A stretch of 64,000 nucleotides of DNA. It comes from Lysobacter auxotrophicus. Lineage in GTDB: Bacteria > Pseudomonadota > Gammaproteobacteria > Xanthomonadales > Xanthomonadaceae. The stretch is taken from positions 186,001 to 250,000 of the forward strand of contig NZ_AP027041.1 in assembly GCF_027924565.1 (NCBI RefSeq), read 5' to 3'. Every line of letters begins with the position of its first letter. The stretch's first letter is position 1. Of this stretch, positions 1-8,320 are shown one piece after another. Below the pieces are notes generated by a model that worked only from the letters and a program-made list of their open reading frames with translations, was not told the DNA's origin and ran no database searches. The translations under genes were made by a program, and so were the position numbers.

Positions 1-659
1 CCGAAATCCAGCAGGCGCACGTCGCCGCTCGGCGTCACCAGGATATTCGACGGCTTGAGGTCGCGATGCACGATGAGGTTCGCGTGTGCGTGGCTCACCG
101 CGTCGCAGATCTGGTGGAACATGCGCAGCCGCTGCTCCAGCGGCAGCTGGTGGTTGCGGCAGTAATCGGTGATCGGCTCGCCTTCGACGTATTCCAGTGC
201 GAGGTACGGCAGGCCGTCGCTGCTGATGCCGGCGTCGAGCAGGCGCGCGATGTGCGGATGCGCCAGGCGCGCGAGGATCTGGCGTTCGCGCGAGAAGCGC
301 AGGCGCAGGTTGCTGTCCGCCAGGCCCGGACGCAGGAGCTTGAGTGCGACGCGTCGCTGGTAAAGACCGTCGGCGCGCGCGGCGAGCCACACCTGTCCCA
401 TGCCGCCTTCGCCGAGCAGGCGTTCCAGGCGATACGGCCCGACTTCGCCGCCGGCGCGCAGCGCGGAAAGCGGCGGGATCAGCGGTTCGGAGAGGAAATC
501 CTCGTGGCTTTCGTCCAGCGTGATGAGCGTCTGCAGCTCAGCGGCAAGCGCCGGATCTTCCTCGCGCAATTGCGCCAGGCGCAGCTCGCGCGCCGGCGCC
601 TCCAGTTCGAAGAGCGCGTCGAGCAGCGGGGAGATGCGTTGCCAGCGCTCGGGATCCAT
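1..659 (-). CDS. Serine/threonine protein kinase, N-terminal part (cut by window start)
   Basis: The first 219 codons, starting at ATG 659, are present; the gene runs off the left edge at the DFG motif. After about 70 acidic residues a Hanks-type kinase domain begins with the glycine loop GEGGMG (83-88), then VALKLL with the ATP-binding Lys107, HRDLKPSN at 198-205 (catalytic Asp200) and the DF of DFG at 218-219. All motifs needed for activity up to that point are intact. It lies 122 bp downstream of and in the same direction as an ECF sigma factor, so the two are probably one signalling unit in which the kinase phosphorylates and activates the sigma factor. Any C-terminal sensor or TPR domain is outside the window. 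Confidence 0.95.
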   Translation of the reverse strand, partial: MDPERWQRISPLLDALFELEAPARELRLAQLREEDPALAAELQTLITLDESHEDFLSEPLIPPLSALRAGGEVGPYRLERLLGEGGMGQVWLAARADGLYQRRVALKLLRPGLADSNLRLRFSRERQILARLAHPHIARLLDAGISSDGLPYLALEYVEGEPITDYCRNHQLPLEQRLRMFHQICDAVSHAHANLIVHRDLKPSNILVTPSGDVRLLDF

Positions 660-781
660 GGGGACTCAGGAACGGGAAAGGCGAAACGTGAGGCGGGAGG
701 CGGACGGGTGAGTCGCGGACGGGAGGACTGTCATCGCAGGCGCGCCTGCGCGGCCCCGTTCTGCCGCGCTCGCCCTCGCCG

Positions 782-1342
782 TTACTCCTTCAGCGAAGCC
801 AGCAGGAACAGCCGCGCCTTCTGCCAGTCGCGGCGGATGCTGCGCTCGGAGCGTTCCAGCAGCGCGGCGATCTCCAGTTCCGACAAACCGGCGAAGTAGC
901 GCAGCTCCACCACCTGCGCCAGGCGCGGATCGACGGCGGCGAGCTTGGTCAGCGCGGTGTCGAGGCCGAGCGTGTCTTCGTCCAGCCGCAGCCCGCCTTC
1001 GACGTCGTCGGGCAATTCGGTGACGCGATGCAGGTCGCCGCCGCGCTTCTGCGCCAGGCGCTGGCGCGCGTAATCGACCACGACGCTGCGCATCGCGGAG
1101 GCGGCATAGGCGAAGAAATGCGCGCGATCGTCGAACTGCGCCTCGCGGCGACCGATCAGCTTGAGGTACGCCTCGTGCACCAGCGCGGTCGCATCGAGCG
1201 TCTGTCCGTGCTGCCCGGCCAGTTGCCGCCGGGCCATCGTGTGGAGTTCCTGATAGAGCGTCGCCAGGACGCGGTCCAGGGCACCCCGGTCCCCTTCCCG
1301 TGCGGCATCCAGCAGCAGCGTGATATCAGCGGTATCGGCCAT
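782..1342 (-). CDS. ECF sigma factor, kinase-associated (ECF43-like)
   Basis: A 186-residue RNA polymerase sigma factor with region 2 (about residues 10-95, including LVHEAYLKLIG and RAHFFAYAASAMR) and region 4 (about 130-182, with ELRYFAGLSELEIAALLERS as the helix-turn-helix). No anti-sigma gene is adjacent; a Ser/Thr kinase gene follows instead. This gene order is known from the ECF43 group (EcfP/PknT in Vibrio, EcfK/PknS in Xanthomonas), where phosphorylation of region 2 replaces anti-sigma control. The group assignment is inferred from context and sequence style. ATG 1342 is the natural start. Confidence 0.9.
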   Translation of the reverse strand: MADTADITLLLDAAREGDRGALDRVLATLYQELHTMARRQLAGQHGQTLDATALVHEAYLKLIGRREAQFDDRAHFFAYAASAMRSVVVDYARQRLAQKRGGDLHRVTELPDDVEGGLRLDEDTLGLDTALTKLAAVDPRLAQVVELRYFAGLSELEIAALLERSERSIRRDWQKARLFLLASLKE

Positions 1343-1478
1343 GGGAAGCCCCGTGCGCAGTGCACCGGACTATACGCTTTTCCGTGACTGTCACCACGAA
1401 TTGGTCGTGTAGGGATTCGGCGCGACAGCTTTCAGTTTTTTCCGACACGCCGCCGGTGAAAGCGAGGCTGAGGCCGAC

Positions 1479-2306
1479 CTACTTCTGACAGCGGCCGCAC
1501 CAGACGGTGGTGCGCTGGCCGATCGAGGCCTGCTTCAGCGGCCGTCCGCAACGCGGGCACGGTTCGCCGCCGCGGCCGTAGGCGGACAGCTCCTGCTCGA
1601 AATAGCCCGGCGCGCCGTCGGGCGCCAGGAAATCCCGCAGCGTCGTGCCGCCGCGTTCGATCGCGTGGCCGAGGATGCGCCGGATGTCCGCAGCCAGGCG
1701 CTGGTAGCGCTCACGCGAGACCTTGCCCGCTTCGCGCAGCGGCGAAATCCCCGCGGCGAACAGCGCCTCGGCGGCGTAGATGTTCCCCACGCCGACCACC
1801 ACGCGCTGGTCCATCAGGAAGGTCTTCACGGGCGCGCTGCGACCGCGGCTCAGCGCGAACAGGTAGTCGCCGTCGAAATCGTCCGACAGCGGTTCCGGGC
1901 CGAGGCCGGCGAGCAGTTCGTGCGTTTCGCCCGGCGGCTGCCAGAGCAGGCAGCCGAACCGTCGCGGGTCGTTGAAGCGCAGCACGCGCGCGCCTTGTCG
2001 ACCGGTGGCATCGAGCGCGATGTCGACGTGGTCGTGCGTGCGCACGGGTGTGTCGGCGGGAAGCACGCGCAGGCTGCCGGACATGCCCAGGTGCAGCAGC
2101 GCGCTGCCCGCCGCGGTGTCGAGCAGCAGGTACTTGGCGCGACGGCGCACCGCCTGCACGCGCTGGCCGGGGAGCAGGCTCACGACCTCGTACGGGATCG
2201 GCCAGCGCAGGTCGGGCCGGCGCAGGACGACGCCGGACACGCGGCGGCCTTCGACATGCGGCGCCAGGCCGCGACGGGTGGTTTCGACTTCGGGCAGCTC
2301 GGGCAT
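1479..2306 (-). CDS. mutM: Formamidopyrimidine-DNA glycosylase (Fpg/MutM)
   Basis: A bifunctional base-excision repair enzyme removing 8-oxoguanine and formamidopyrimidines, with AP-lyase activity. The protein has 275 residues, normal for the family. It begins with the invariant [14 protein letters not shown], where Pro2 is the Schiff-base nucleophile and Glu3 the general acid. The RRRAKYLLL segment supplies the conserved lysine, and [13 protein letters not shown] is the H2TH motif. A C-terminal zinc finger uses Cys250, Cys253, Cys270 and Cys273. It is transcribed divergently from the CHAD gene across about 60 bp. Confidence 0.98.
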   Translation of the reverse strand: MPELPEVETTRRGLAPHVEGRRVSGVVLRRPDLRWPIPYEVVSLLPGQRVQAVRRRAKYLLLDTAAGSALLHLGMSGSLRVLPADTPVRTHDHVDIALDATGRQGARVLRFNDPRRFGCLLWQPPGETHELLAGLGPEPLSDDFDGDYLFALSRGRSAPVKTFLMDQRVVVGVGNIYAAEALFAAGISPLREAGKVSRERYQRLAADIRRILGHAIERGGTTLRDFLAPDGAPGYFEQELSAYGRGGEPCPRCGRPLKQASIGQRTTVWCGRCQK

Positions 2307-2367
2307 GGGGCGAGGGTACTATCGGGGCGCAGGCCGTCCGCTCGGATGGGCGACCGGAGTCCGATGC

Positions 2368-3237
2368 ATGGGTTCGGGAAAGGCCAACGACAAGGCCGTT
2401 CGCGCCGCGCCGCCGCCTGCGACGGGCGCCGCCCTGTGCGCCTACGCGCGCGGCGAGCTGGACCTCGCGCACGCCGCGCTCGGCGATGCCGACCTGCACG
2501 AAGGCGTCCACCACGCGCGCAAGGCGATCCGTCGCGCCCGCGCCGTCCTCGCGATGGGCGACGGCCTGCTCGGGCCGGGCGCGGGCATGATCGATCGCGA
2601 ACTGCGCGCACTGAACGACGGGCTGTCCACCCTGCGCGACGCGCACGCGCTGGTGGAAGTGATCGACCGCCTGCTCAAGCGCGAACGCCGCGACGACATG
2701 CGCGAGGTCCTGCAGCTCGCCCGCGACGCCGCCATCGTCTCGCGCACGCAGGTCGCCGACGCGGCCATGCGCTCCGACCCGGGGCTGGGTTCGCGTCGCG
2801 CGATGCTCGACGTGCTGCGCGCGGCGCTCCCGGCCCTCGACTGGGCGCGCCCGACGCCCGCCGGCCTGCGCATGGCCGTGGCCGACAGCGACCTGCGCTC
2901 GCACGAGGCACGGCTGCGCGTCTGCGACACGGGCGAGGACGAGGACTGGCATCGCTGGCGCCGACGCATCCGCCGCGCCGCGCACCAGCGCCGCGCGCTC
3001 GCCGCCGTCGGGCTGCGTGTTCCCGACGATTCCGAACGCTTCGACAGCCGCACCACGCACCGGCTCGGCGCAGCGCAGGACCTGTCGCTGCTGCTCGATC
3101 ACTGCCGGCGCGATTCCCCGTTCAGCAAGGACGTGAAGACCGCGCTTCGTGACCGGGCCCGACCGGCGTTGCAACGCGCGAGGCGGGCAATCGCGCGCCA
3201 CGTGGCTGAACGTCGCGACGCTTGCCCGACGGACTGA
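2368..3237 (+). CDS. CHAD domain-containing protein
   Basis: A 289-residue helical protein rich in Arg and His. HEGVHHARKAIRRARAVL near residues 44-61 and the later DWHRWRRRIRRAAHQ repeat are the conserved histidine-helical halves of the CHAD fold, which binds polyphosphate through a basic surface. No N-terminal CYTH phosphatase domain is attached. I start it at ATG 2368, 61 bp from mutM; an upstream in-frame extension would run into mutM on the other strand. Function beyond polyphosphate binding is unknown. Confidence 0.88.
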   Translation: MGSGKANDKAVRAAPPPATGAALCAYARGELDLAHAALGDADLHEGVHHARKAIRRARAVLAMGDGLLGPGAGMIDRELRALNDGLSTLRDAHALVEVIDRLLKRERRDDMREVLQLARDAAIVSRTQVADAAMRSDPGLGSRRAMLDVLRAALPALDWARPTPAGLRMAVADSDLRSHEARLRVCDTGEDEDWHRWRRRIRRAAHQRRALAAVGLRVPDDSERFDSRTTHRLGAAQDLSLLLDHCRRDSPFSKDVKTALRDRARPALQRARRAIARHVAERRDACPTD

Positions 3238-3372
3238 ACGACCCCATCACATAACCACGCCATACCGGCGCGAAGGGTGCCGCGCGGCTGGCATGATCCA
3301 TCAGGACCGCGCGTTGGCCGGTCGAATTCAAGCCGGATGCGCGCTGCGCCGGCGCTCGCGGAGTGGAAACGA

Positions 3373-4560
3373 ATGTCCCTGTCCCTGATCGATCTCATTT
3401 CCGGCGGCCTGATGCAGGCGGGCTGGGGTGATCTGCTGGTCTACCTGCTGGTGGTCACCCAGCTGACGATCTTCTCCGTCACGCTGTACCTGCATCGTTC
3501 GATGGCGCATCGCTCGGTGGATTTCCATCCGGTGCTCGCGCATTTCTTCCGCTTCTGGAGCTGGCTCACCACCTCGATGATCACGCGCGAGTGGGCGGCG
3601 ATCCATCGCAAGCACCACGCCAAGTGCGAGACCGAGGAAGACCCGCACAGCCCGCAGTTCAAGGGCATCGACACGGTGATGTGGCGCGGCGTGGAGCTGT
3701 ACCGCGATGCGCGCGCGCAGCGCGAGGACATCGAGAAGTACGGCAAGGGCTGCCCGGACGACTGGATCGAGCGCCACCTCTACACCCCGCACGCGACGAT
3801 GGGCCCGGTGCTGATGCTGGCGATCAACGCCGCGCTGTTCGGCCTGTGGGGCGTCGCGCTGTGGGCCGTGCAGATGCTGTGGATCCCGTTCTGGGCCGCG
3901 GGCGTCGTCAATGGCCTGGGCCACTGGTGGGGCTACCGCAACTTCGAGACCACCGACACCGCGACCAACCTCACGCCGTGGGGCTTCTGGATCGGCGGCG
4001 AGGAGCTGCACAACAACCACCATGCGTTCCCGTCGTCGGCGAAGTTCGCGCTGCGCAGGTGGGAATTCGACATCGGCTGGAGCGCGATCAAGCTGATGGA
4101 AAAGCTCGGCCTGGCGAAGGTGCTGCGCGTCGCGCCGACGCTCGACGTGCGCCCGAACATCGCCATCCCCGACGGCGAAACGCTGAAGGCGCTGCTGGCG
4201 ATCCGCTTCCAGGCGATGACCGACTACTACCGCAACGTCACGTTGCCCGCGCTGCGCGAAGCCAAGCTGAAACTGCCGCGCAACCTGCGCCAGGGCCTGG
4301 CGGACGACGGCCGCTGGCTGGACGACGACAAGCGCGCCAAGCTCCAGGCGTGGCTCGCCGAACGCCCCAAGATGGCCACGCTCGCCGAATTCCGCCAGCG
4401 CCTCGCGCAGGTGCTCGACGATCGTTCGCACGATGCGCAGGCGACGCTCGCGAAGCTGCACGCGTGGTGCACCGAGGCCGAAGCCAGCGGCATCCACGCG
4501 CTGCAGCAGTTCTCGGCCCGCCTGAAGGGCTACGCGATCGTGCCCGCGCGCATCGCCTGA
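3373..4560 (+). CDS. Acyl-CoA/fatty acid delta-9 desaturase
   Basis: A membrane di-iron desaturase of 395 residues that would introduce a cis double bond into saturated acyl chains for membrane fluidity. The three histidine boxes are complete: HRSMAH (41-46), HRKHH (78-82) and HNNHH (213-217). Hydrophobic spans lie at about 20-40, 55-70 and 135-180. The C-terminal 120 residues are a soluble helical tail, longer than in short desaturases but usual in proteobacterial DesA-like proteins. ATG 3373 is preceded by GTGGAAACGA; longer in-frame starts lack a ribosome-binding site. A terminator-like hairpin lies about 40 bp after the stop. Confidence 0.93.
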   Translation: MSLSLIDLISGGLMQAGWGDLLVYLLVVTQLTIFSVTLYLHRSMAHRSVDFHPVLAHFFRFWSWLTTSMITREWAAIHRKHHAKCETEEDPHSPQFKGIDTVMWRGVELYRDARAQREDIEKYGKGCPDDWIERHLYTPHATMGPVLMLAINAALFGLWGVALWAVQMLWIPFWAAGVVNGLGHWWGYRNFETTDTATNLTPWGFWIGGEELHNNHHAFPSSAKFALRRWEFDIGWSAIKLMEKLGLAKVLRVAPTLDVRPNIAIPDGETLKALLAIRFQAMTDYYRNVTLPALREAKLKLPRNLRQGLADDGRWLDDDKRAKLQAWLAERPKMATLAEFRQRLAQVLDDRSHDAQATLAKLHAWCTEAEASGIHALQQFSARLKGYAIVPARIA

Positions 4561-4568
4561 CATCGCCC

Positions 4569-5051
4569 ATGCGCGCGATGGATCGCAATCGCGTCACGCA
4601 AAAGCCCGCGCCGAAACGCGCGGGCTTTCTTTCGTGCGCCGTGGGCCTGGGCATCGGGCTGGCGTGTATCGGCGACGCGTCGGCGCAGTCGATTCCGTTG
4701 CGCCTGAATCGCGCGCCATCGACGACACCCGAGCCCGCACCGCAACCCGCACCGGCGCCGGTCGCCCCGCTCGGCGCGGTGGACGCCAGCACCGATTACG
4801 TCGCGCGGATGGATGCCGACCGCGACGGTCGCGTGTCGATGGCCGAATACCAGGACTGGCTCAGCTACGCCTTCACGCGCATGGACGCCAACGGCGATGG
4901 CGTGCTGTCGGCACAGGAGCTTCCCGGCGGCCGCGGCAAGCCGGTCAGCCTGGCCGACCATCGCCAGACGGTCGCCGACCGATTCACGCGGCAGGATCGC
5001 AATCGCGACGGCTTCCTCGACGCGAAGGAATTGCTGGCGCCGCCGCAGTGA
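4569..5051 (+). CDS. Exported EF-hand calcium-binding protein
   Basis: A small protein (160 residues from ATG 4569). A basic N-terminus and the hydrophobic stretch [16 protein letters not shown] ending in DASAQ make a signal peptide. A Pro/Ala-rich linker follows ([14 protein letters not shown]), then three canonical EF-hand loops: [24 protein letters not shown] and [12 protein letters not shown]. It probably binds calcium in the periplasm; partner unknown. The start lies 8 bp after the desaturase stop. The codons for residues 11-22 coincide with a 10-bp hairpin followed by a T-rich run (4601-4633). GTG 4641 is an alternative start but would remove the basic N-region of the signal peptide. 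Confidence 0.85.
   Translation: MRAMDRNRVTQKPAPKRAGFLSCAVGLGIGLACIGDASAQSIPLRLNRAPSTTPEPAPQPAPAPVAPLGAVDASTDYVARMDADRDGRVSMAEYQDWLSYAFTRMDANGDGVLSAQELPGGRGKPVSLADHRQTVADRFTRQDRNRDGFLDAKELLAPPQ
4601..4633 (+). terminator. Intrinsic terminator of the desaturase, inside the EF-hand reading frame
   Basis: AAAGCCCGCG (4601-4610) pairs perfectly with CGCGGGCTTT (4619-4628) around an 8-nt loop and is followed by CTTTC. It sits 40 nt after the desaturase stop and within the first 22 codons of the EF-hand gene. Confidence 0.75.
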
Positions 5052-5057
5052 AGCCCT

Positions 5058-5134
5058 GGTAGCCCGGGTAAGCGAAGCGCACCCGGGTTTCCGACGCCCC
5101 AAGCCCCGGATGCGCTCCGCTTACCCGGGCTACC
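5058..5134. repeat. REP-like inverted pair (family A)
   Basis: GGTAGCCCGGGTAAGCG... at the left is matched by its inverted copy ...CGCTTACCCGGGCTACC at the right, separated by about 15 bp. The same unit recurs near 10707, 12251, 27186, 31922, 44384, 45272 and 52845. It lies between the EF-hand gene and the following MBL gene. Confidence 0.85.
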
Positions 5135-5230
5135 ACTGCGCTGACTGGTTCCTGCCATTCCGCACGAACTGGCGCACGCGCCGCACCGCCCGCTTCCTAG
5201 TCTGACCCCGACATCATCGAGGCCACGACC

Positions 5231-6037
5231 ATGCCCTGTTTCATCTGCGAAACCTGCGGCACCCAGTTCGCCGAAAGTGCGACGCCGCCGCCGAACTGTC
5301 CCGTCTGCGAGGACGAACGCCAGTACGTCGGCTGGAACGGCCAGCGCTGGACGACGCACGAGGAACTCGCTCGACGGTTTCGCCTGCGCATCGAGGAAGA
5401 CGCCGGCCTGCTCGGGATCGGCGTCGCCGGCGAGTTCGCGATCCCGCAGCGCGCGCTGCTGCTGCCCACCGGCGCCGGCCACCTGATGTGGGAATGCGTG
5501 AGCCTCGTCACCGACGAGGCGATCGCCGCGTTGAACGCACGTGGCGGCGTCGATCGCATCGTCATCTCGCATCCGCACTTCTACAGCGCGATGGTCGAGT
5601 GGAGCGATGCGCTCGGCGGCGTGCCGATCCTGCTGCATGAGGCCGACCGCGCGTGGGTGCAGCGACCGTCCGATCGCATCGAGTTCTGGCGCGGCGATGC
5701 GTTGCGGCTGTCCGACGACGTCACGTTGTTGCGCGTGGGCGGCCATTTCGACGGCAGCACCGCGCTGCACTGGAAGGACGGCCCGCGCGACGGCGGCGCG
5801 CTGTTCCCCGGCGACGCGCTGCAGGTCGTGCTCGACCGGCGCCACGTCACGTTCATGTACAGCTATCCGAACTACATCCCGATGAAGACGCGCGACGTGC
5901 GCGCGATGCGCGCGCTGCTGGACGGAATCGACTTCGCCGACGTGTACGGCTTCACCTGGGGCCGCAACATCATCGGCAACGGCCGCGCGGCGGTGGATGC
6001 GTCGTTCGAACGTCATCTGGCGGCGATTGCGGCGTGA
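5231..6037 (+). CDS. MBL-fold protein with N-terminal zinc ribbon
   Basis: A 268-residue protein. It opens with CFICETCGTQF...CPVC, a four-cysteine ribbon of rubredoxin type (about residues 3-26). A metallo-beta-lactamase-like domain follows. The usual HxHxDH site is replaced by HPHFYS in ISHPHFYSAMVEW, while GGHFDGS and FPGD are kept. The family is widespread but uncharacterised; whether it binds two metals is open. ATG 5231 follows GAGGCCACGACC. It is flanked by repeats on both sides and shows no obvious operon partner. Confidence 0.85.
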   Translation: MPCFICETCGTQFAESATPPPNCPVCEDERQYVGWNGQRWTTHEELARRFRLRIEEDAGLLGIGVAGEFAIPQRALLLPTGAGHLMWECVSLVTDEAIAALNARGGVDRIVISHPHFYSAMVEWSDALGGVPILLHEADRAWVQRPSDRIEFWRGDALRLSDDVTLLRVGGHFDGSTALHWKDGPRDGGALFPGDALQVVLDRRHVTFMYSYPNYIPMKTRDVRAMRALLDGIDFADVYGFTWGRNIIGNGRAAVDASFERHLAAIAA

Positions 6038-6052
6038 CGAGCAGGAAGGCAG

Positions 6053-6228
6053 CTCCCTCCCCTGCGAATGCAGGGGAGGGTTGGGGAGGGGTGAAGTGGC
6101 TCGCGGAAGCGCACGGCGCGCTTCCCCTCCGGACGTAAGAAGGAGAGCGAGATCCTTCGCACGGATGCTCGGCGCTTGCGCGCCTCTCGACCCCTCCCCA
6201 ACCCTCCCCTACAAGCAGGGGAGGGAGA
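6053..6228. repeat. Inverted pair of GGGGAGGGGTGAAG-type hairpins (family B)
   Basis: The left unit contains CTCCCCTGCGAATGCAGGGG and then GTTGGGGAGGGGTGAAG. The right unit (6190-6228) carries the inverse: CCCCTCCCCAACC, then CTCCCCTACAAGCAGGGGAG. Each unit is itself a hairpin, and they lie about 95 bp apart. The arrangement recurs at 51566-51682 and, more loosely, at 42100-42255. It separates convergent genes. Confidence 0.8.
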
Positions 6229-6244
6229 CAAGCAATGCTGCCTG

Positions 6245-7693
6245 TCACCGCCGCAACGCCTTCGCCAGCACCGCCAACCGCTCCCGGATCATCGATTCAT
6301 CCACGCACCCGATCCCGAACGCGACCCCATGCAGCGCATCCTCGCGCCGCGACAACGCGCGCAGCGGCATCGCACCCATCGCATGCTCGCGCACGCGCGG
6401 CAGCAGCACATCCGCGGCCTCCGCATCGATGAACCGCGCCGCGACGTGGATCCCCGCTTCGGAGGGAATCGCGTCGAACCATCGCGACAAGGGACCGGCC
6501 AGCATCTCGCACAACGCCGCACGCCGGCCCGCATACACGCGCCGCATGCGTCGCACGTGGCGCGCGAGATGCCCCTCGAGGATGAAGTCCGCCAGCGCGT
6601 CCTGCACCTGCGCGTTTCCGCACGTGTCCGCGCGCTCCTTCGCGGCCGCCAGCGCATCGCGCAGCCATTCCGGTGCGACCACGTAGCCCATGCGCAGCGA
6701 CGGAAACAGGCTCTTCGAAAACGTCCCGACATAGACCACGCGCCCGTCGCGATCGAGCGTCTGCAGCGCATCAAGCGGGCGCGCGCCATAGCGGAACTCG
6801 CCGTCGTAATCGTCCTCGATGATCAGCGCGTCGCGCTCGCGTGCGAAGTCGAGCAGGGCCAGGCGTCGCGCCATCGACATCGCGACGCCGGTCGGATACT
6901 GGTGCGAGGGCGTGACGTACACGATGCGTGCCTCGCGCGGCAGCGCATCCACGCGCAGGCCTTCCTCGTCCACCGGAACGGGCACCACGTCGGCGCCGGC
7001 CGCCGCCATCGCCGCGCCAGCGGTGGGATAACCCGGGTCCTCGACCGCAACGGTCGTGCGGCCCGGCACCACCAGCAATCGCGCGAGCAGGTCGAAGGCC
7101 TGCCGTGCGCCAGAGGTGACGACAACGTCCTCCGCGCGACACGCGACGGCGCGCGCGAACGACACGTGGCCCGCGATCGCCTCGCGCAGCCGCGGGCGTC
7201 CATGCGGCGGCTGATAGCCGAACGCCGCGCCGTGCCGCGGATGGAACGCACGCGTGAGCAGGCGGCGCCACACGTCGAACGGAACCTCGCGATGATCCGG
7301 CACGCCGAGCCGGAAGTTCGGCGTCCACGCATCGTCCGTCGACACCGCGCTGCTCCACGAGGGCGCCTGCCACCGCGCATGCAGCCGACCGTCGGCGAGG
7401 CGTGGCGCGCGCGCCGCGCTCCGCGTGGCGATCTCGGCGACGACGGCCTTCGCACCCGCGCGCGTGACCACGTATCCCTCGGCGACCAGCAGGTCGTAGG
7501 CGGCGATGACGGTGTTGCGCGCGATGCCGTAGGCGTTCGCGACGCGGCGCGTGGAAGGCAGCTCGGAGCCCGCACGCAGGCGACGGTCGAGGATCGCCGC
7601 GCGCAGCGCCTCATGCAGCGCGCGCGTGCGGCCGGTCGCCGCGACCGCGTCCAGGTCCAGCGGGAACTCGAAAACTGGTTCTGTGGAGGTCAT
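6245..7693 (-). CDS. MocR/PdxR-family transcriptional regulator (GntR HTH + aminotransferase-like)
   Basis: A 482-residue regulator. Residues about 20-85 form a GntR winged helix-turn-helix (AGSELPSTRRVANAYGIARN). The rest is a fold-type I aminotransferase domain with HQYPTG, EDDYDGEFRY and the PLP lysine Lys327 in GTFSKSLFPSLR. Such proteins sense amines or vitamers through PLP. It is divergent from a cupin gene across 68 bp containing repeated ACTGG elements, so that gene is its likely target along with itself. Confidence 0.92.
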   Translation of the reverse strand: MTSTEPVFEFPLDLDAVAATGRTRALHEALRAAILDRRLRAGSELPSTRRVANAYGIARNTVIAAYDLLVAEGYVVTRAGAKAVVAEIATRSAARAPRLADGRLHARWQAPSWSSAVSTDDAWTPNFRLGVPDHREVPFDVWRRLLTRAFHPRHGAAFGYQPPHGRPRLREAIAGHVSFARAVACRAEDVVVTSGARQAFDLLARLLVVPGRTTVAVEDPGYPTAGAAMAAAGADVVPVPVDEEGLRVDALPREARIVYVTPSHQYPTGVAMSMARRLALLDFARERDALIIEDDYDGEFRYGARPLDALQTLDRDGRVVYVGTFSKSLFPSLRMGYVVAPEWLRDALAAAKERADTCGNAQVQDALADFILEGHLARHVRRMRRVYAGRRAALCEMLAGPLSRWFDAIPSEAGIHVAARFIDAEAADVLLPRVREHAMGAMPLRALSRREDALHGVAFGIGCVDESMIRERLAVLAKALRR

Positions 7694-7720
7694 GGCAACT
7701 GGTCCGCCGGAGGGTCCAGT
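7674..7720. promoter_or_regulatory. Candidate MocR operator
   Basis: ACTGGTTC at 7674 and ACTGGTCC at 7698 are direct repeats 24 bp apart, and CCAGT at 7716-7720 makes an inverted partner to the second. MocR-family dimers typically bind a mixture of direct and inverted repeats of this kind near their own start. Confidence 0.45.
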
Positions 7721-7761
7721 CGAAGCCTACGGTATCGGCACGGACCCCACCAGGAACGCCC

Positions 7762-8229
7762 ATGACCGCTCGCCATCGCCCGATCGACAACTTCCTGCCC
7801 GGCCGCGTCGCCGCGGCGGCCGACACGCCGTGGATCCCGATGTCCGCCGAAAAATCCTGGAAGCCGCTGCGCTTCCTGGAAGGCGGTCGCGGCTTCGTCG
7901 AACTGCTGCGCATGGCGCCCGGCGCGATCATGCCGCTGCATCGCCACACCGGCGAGATCCACGCCTACAACCTGGCCGGCACGCGCACGTTGTGCACGGG
8001 CGAGGTCATCGGCCCGGGCGATTACGTCTACGAGCCGCCCGGCAACACCGACTGGTGGCGCGTCACCGGCGATGCGCCGATGACCGCGCTGGTCGTCGTC
8101 ATCGGCGCAGTGGAGTTCCTCGGGCCGGGCAATGTGGTCACCTCACGCGCGGACGCGCATTCGCAACGGCGCGCATACGAGGCGTGGTGCGCTGAAACCG
8201 GCCTCCCGGTGCTCGATCTGTCCGAATGA
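7762..8229 (+). CDS. Cupin-domain protein (dihydroxyacetophenone dioxygenase-like)
   Basis: A 155-residue single-cupin protein. The metal-binding motifs are LHRHTGEIHAYNLAG (His-x-His...Glu...His) near residues 53-67 and PPGNTDWW near 95-102. It resembles ChrR-type cupins and 2,4'-dihydroxyacetophenone dioxygenase-like proteins, which cleave or bind small aromatic or acidic compounds. The substrate cannot be told from the sequence. Position beside and divergent from a MocR regulator suggests inducible expression. ATG 7762 follows CAGGAACGCCC. Confidence 0.8.
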   Translation: MTARHRPIDNFLPGRVAAAADTPWIPMSAEKSWKPLRFLEGGRGFVELLRMAPGAIMPLHRHTGEIHAYNLAGTRTLCTGEVIGPGDYVYEPPGNTDWWRVTGDAPMTALVVVIGAVEFLGPGNVVTSRADAHSQRRAYEAWCAETGLPVLDLSE

Positions 8230-8320
8230 AACGCCGCCCGATGTCAACGGGTACCGCGCCGCGATGCACATTGCGACAATCGCCCCCTCCCGGATCCCCG
8301 GGCTTTGACGATTGGAAGCA

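Noticed and set aside
8312-8320. TTG 8312 as the start of tex
   Set aside because: ATG 8321 has GGAAG at the right distance, and the TTG would place that site inside the gene.
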